64,000 bases of DNA from Arbacia lixula (taxonomy: Eukaryota > Echinodermata > Echinoidea > Arbacioida > Arbaciidae), in assembly GCA_963669155.1 (NCBI GenBank), contig OZ022597.1:6539630-6603629 (forward strand). Direction: 5' to 3'. The position numbers and the translations under genes are program-made. Every line of letters begins with the position of its first letter. Within the stretch, counting starts at the first letter, position 1. A model generated the notes under the pieces. That model was given only the letters and a program-made list of their open reading frames with translations. It searched no databases and was not told where the DNA came from. Positions 61,635 through 64,000 of this stretch are shown piece by piece.

Positions 61635-61722
61635 ATACTACCAATGTCCTCACAACTATCCAATCCAGTACCAATACCAACGCCAGTACCAGTGCTAATG
61701 CAAGTGGTAGTGCCAGTTTCAC
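61635..61722 (+). repeat. ACCAAT/CCAGTA hexamer field
   Basis: CCAGTACCAATACCAACGCC and AGTACCAGTGCTAATGCAAG lie only about 600 bp from the inverted version at 60960-61050, so the two fields are arranged as a large imperfect inverted repeat. Confidence 0.7.
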
Positions 61723-62109
61723 AAGTGAATATTAACCGCTGTGGGAGATGCGAGGGATTTTGTTTTCATTTACCAGAGGACGACAGAAATGTAACATGAA
61801 CACATATATTTTGCAGGGTTGTTTTGAGGTCATATAATCATGTTGTAAGTGATTTAACAGTTGATATCTACAAATCAAGAACGACTCTAATGAAAAAGAA
61901 ATGAACTGGTACGGTGATCTGACGCTTGGGTCCTGACTTGTTTATCTTTAGATGTACTGCGAGTTGTTGTTATCGATTTGCCCGTCTGGAATGAAAACGG
62001 ATTCTGGGCTCTGATAATACTTTATAATCGGCTTGCGGGATGAAAATATCACCCGACTGCCTAAAGGAGCTCACATAATCAACAACTATATTATCTTTCT
62101 ATTCCCCAC

Positions 62110-62320
62110 CTCTTTATCTCTCTGTCTTTCTGTTTGTCGGTCTGTCTGTCTGTCTATGTCTCTCTCTTTGTCTATCTGCCTATGTCTCTCTCTCTCCCTC
62201 TCTCTCTCTGCCTATCTGCCTATGTCTCTGGCTCTCTCTGTCTCTCTGTCTCTCTGTCTCTCTGTCTGTCTGTCTGTCTGTCTGTCTCTATCTCTCTCTC
62301 TCTCTCTTATCTCTGCTTTT
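62110..62320 (+). repeat. TC/TCTG microsatellite region
   Basis: TCTG and TC blocks with a repeated CTATCTGCCTATGTCTCT phrase near 62170 and 62212. Leu/Ser/Cys-rich frames result from it. Confidence 0.93.
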
Positions 62321-62889
62321 AACTCTCTATTTCACTTCTTGTTCTCTTTCCATCCTCCCTCCAATTTCCATTCCACCCCCCCCCCCCTCTCTCTCTCTGT
62401 CTCTCTTTCTCTCACTTTATATCTCGCTTTATTTTACATTATTCATTTCTCGTTATAACTGTTTGCGCCCATCTTATCCCATTCGCATTTTAATCTCTTT
62501 ACCATTATCACCCCCCCCCCCTTTATCTTTCTCAGTTGGTAAATTATCAATAAAATAAAGAAAATTAAATTCATCATGGACATAGCGGAAAATACAGATA
62601 TAAACATATGTCTATATAATTTATAGTGCTAGAGGAGGCAGGGGAGAGAGGTGAAGACGTAATACAACATGATTTTGACACAAATGAACATGATAAAATC
62701 CTTTTTAAGCAAATATTCTTTTAAAGGAAGTTGAAAGTAAGTTCAATCCAATGAAAAAGTAAAGGATGATGCAAAAAATAGAAACGCATTGAAATCAATA
62801 AATACATTGGTCAAAGTTTAAACTTCATAAACGTATAAAATTGGACAATATCATATGACGCAAGGCGAGAAAAGCAGGCATGAAAATCA

Positions 62890-63735
62890 TACATCCTGAC
62901 AATGAATCTATCAAAAATAGAACCATCTACCTCATTATCACTTGGCAGGATTGTTTTATTCACAACAGAAACATTAGAGTGAATCATTCTTCTCAACATA
63001 AAACCACGACAGAGGTAAAGTATTTCCCAGCTCTATTTCACAAAAGAAGCAATCCAAGGAACTCCAGAATAATTAATTCTCTTCAATACAAAACGGACGT
63101 AATTCCCAGTCGTATTTAACAAAACAAGGAATTCAGGGAACTCTATAGAGTTATTCATTTTCTTCAATAAAACCTTTAAAATTACTGTTACTGGGCAGAA
63201 CTATTTCGTCTCCTGCAGAAACGGCAGTGAATCATTTTGTTTTTTACATAAAACCATTACAGACGCGATTACCCGCTGTATTTTACGAAACAAGGAATCT
63301 CCCAAATGATAGAATAATCCCTGCAGTAATTATTTTTCTTCAATACAAAACGGACACGATTCCCAGTCGTATTTAACAAAACAAGGAATCCAAGGAAACC
63401 TATAGAGTAATCACTTTCTTCAAAGCAGCCATGTAAATCACTGTCACTTGCCAAAATCATTTTATCTTCCTCAGAACCATAAATGATTCATATTTGCTTT
63501 GTTTATATAAAACCAAGACAGAGGCGATTCCCTTCTGTAATTCACACAAGAAGGAGTCCACGGCGTTCTAGAGTACCTTGGTTCCTTTCATGCAAAACGG
63601 ACGCGATTCACAGTTGTATTTAACAAAACACGAAATCTAAGGAACTCTGTAGAGTTATTTTTTCCTCAATAAATTAGTCATAACGTACACGATTCCGAGT
63701 CATTCTTAACAAAACAATGAATTCAAATCTCGATA
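62890..63735 (+). repeat. Composite ~250-bp-period repeat array
   Basis: The segment alternates three related subunits of about 80 bp. Subunit landmarks are: GTATTTAACAAAACAAGGAA-type at about 63107, 63373, 63614; TGTATTTTACGAAACAAGG-type at about 63030, 63272, 63530; and TCACTTGGCAGGATTGTTTT-type at about 62940, 63190, 63440. Each type recurs at roughly 240-265 bp. Conserved phrases include ACAAAACGGACGCGATTC and AACTCTATAGAGTTATT. Divergence between units is high, so it is an old array. It may continue past the window in degenerate form (ATTCCGAGTCATTCTTAACA near 63690). Confidence 0.8.
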
Positions 63736-64000
63736 GTCTAGCAACCCAACGGAAGCATGTCTAAATGAAAGCAAACAAGCAAAGTGAATTCTTCAATTTT
63801 TTGCTATGAAAGGCGAGCCAAGTCAATCTTAAAACATATTCACCTTTGAAAGTATAAAAAGGGCCTCTCTAGTCAAACCTGACTTTCGAAGTTATAGTGT
63901 CAAATAAAGCGGGAAAGAGAAGATGAGACACTATAAAACATGATTGTTAAAGAACAAAAATATATTGTTTTAAAGGAAGATTAGAGTAATTTCAATGCAG

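Overview
The window looks like gene-poor, repeat-dense DNA from an animal nuclear genome. There is no operon structure, open reading frames are short, and there are many long microsatellites ((GA)n, (CA)n, (CAT)n, (AAAT)n, TC/TCTG mixtures). There are also many short inverted-repeat elements of MITE type and a decayed non-LTR retrotransposon. One convincing coding exon is visible, with metazoan splice sites and a Ras-superfamily peptide. The style of the repeats and the high divergence between the two copies of an ~18 kb block suggest a highly heterozygous marine invertebrate. An echinoderm such as a sea urchin is my best guess, but this is inference and not proven by the sequence.

Layout. 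1-4940: unique left flank with one foldback element, GT and CAT microsatellites and no recognisable gene. 4941-~22395: copy A of a large direct repeat. 22419-24052: a 1,634-base stretch without a single G on the + strand, ending at an assembly gap of exactly 200 N (24053-24252). 24253-~42590: copy B of the same block in the same orientation, starting at the first base after the gap. ~42590-64000: unique right flank with purine-rich DNA, the GTPase exon (44950-45006, + strand), an AACGTTTT-type cryptic repeat field, a retrotransposon remnant on the - strand, and a ~250-bp-period composite repeat at the end.

The most economical reading of the middle is that A and B are two haplotypes of one locus. 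One contig carries the left flank and A, and the other carries B and the right flank; they were scaffolded end to end. The G-free stretch would then be a base-call artefact at a contig end. A real tandem duplication cannot be excluded from sequence alone.

The A/B comparison works as a built-in alignment. It shows an ~800-bp presence/absence difference containing a MITE, a 3-versus-4-unit difference in a foldback minisatellite, length differences at most microsatellites, and one ~960-bp tract that is nearly identical (about 5 differences, no indels) in an otherwise more diverged and indel-rich pair.

Gene content: only the 57-bp exon of a RERG/RASL-type small GTPase is supported. Its other exons were not found, so much of the right flank, and possibly the duplicated block, may be its introns. 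I found no evidence of an undescribed multi-gene system. The unusual signals are structural (artefact, haplotype duplication, repeat families).
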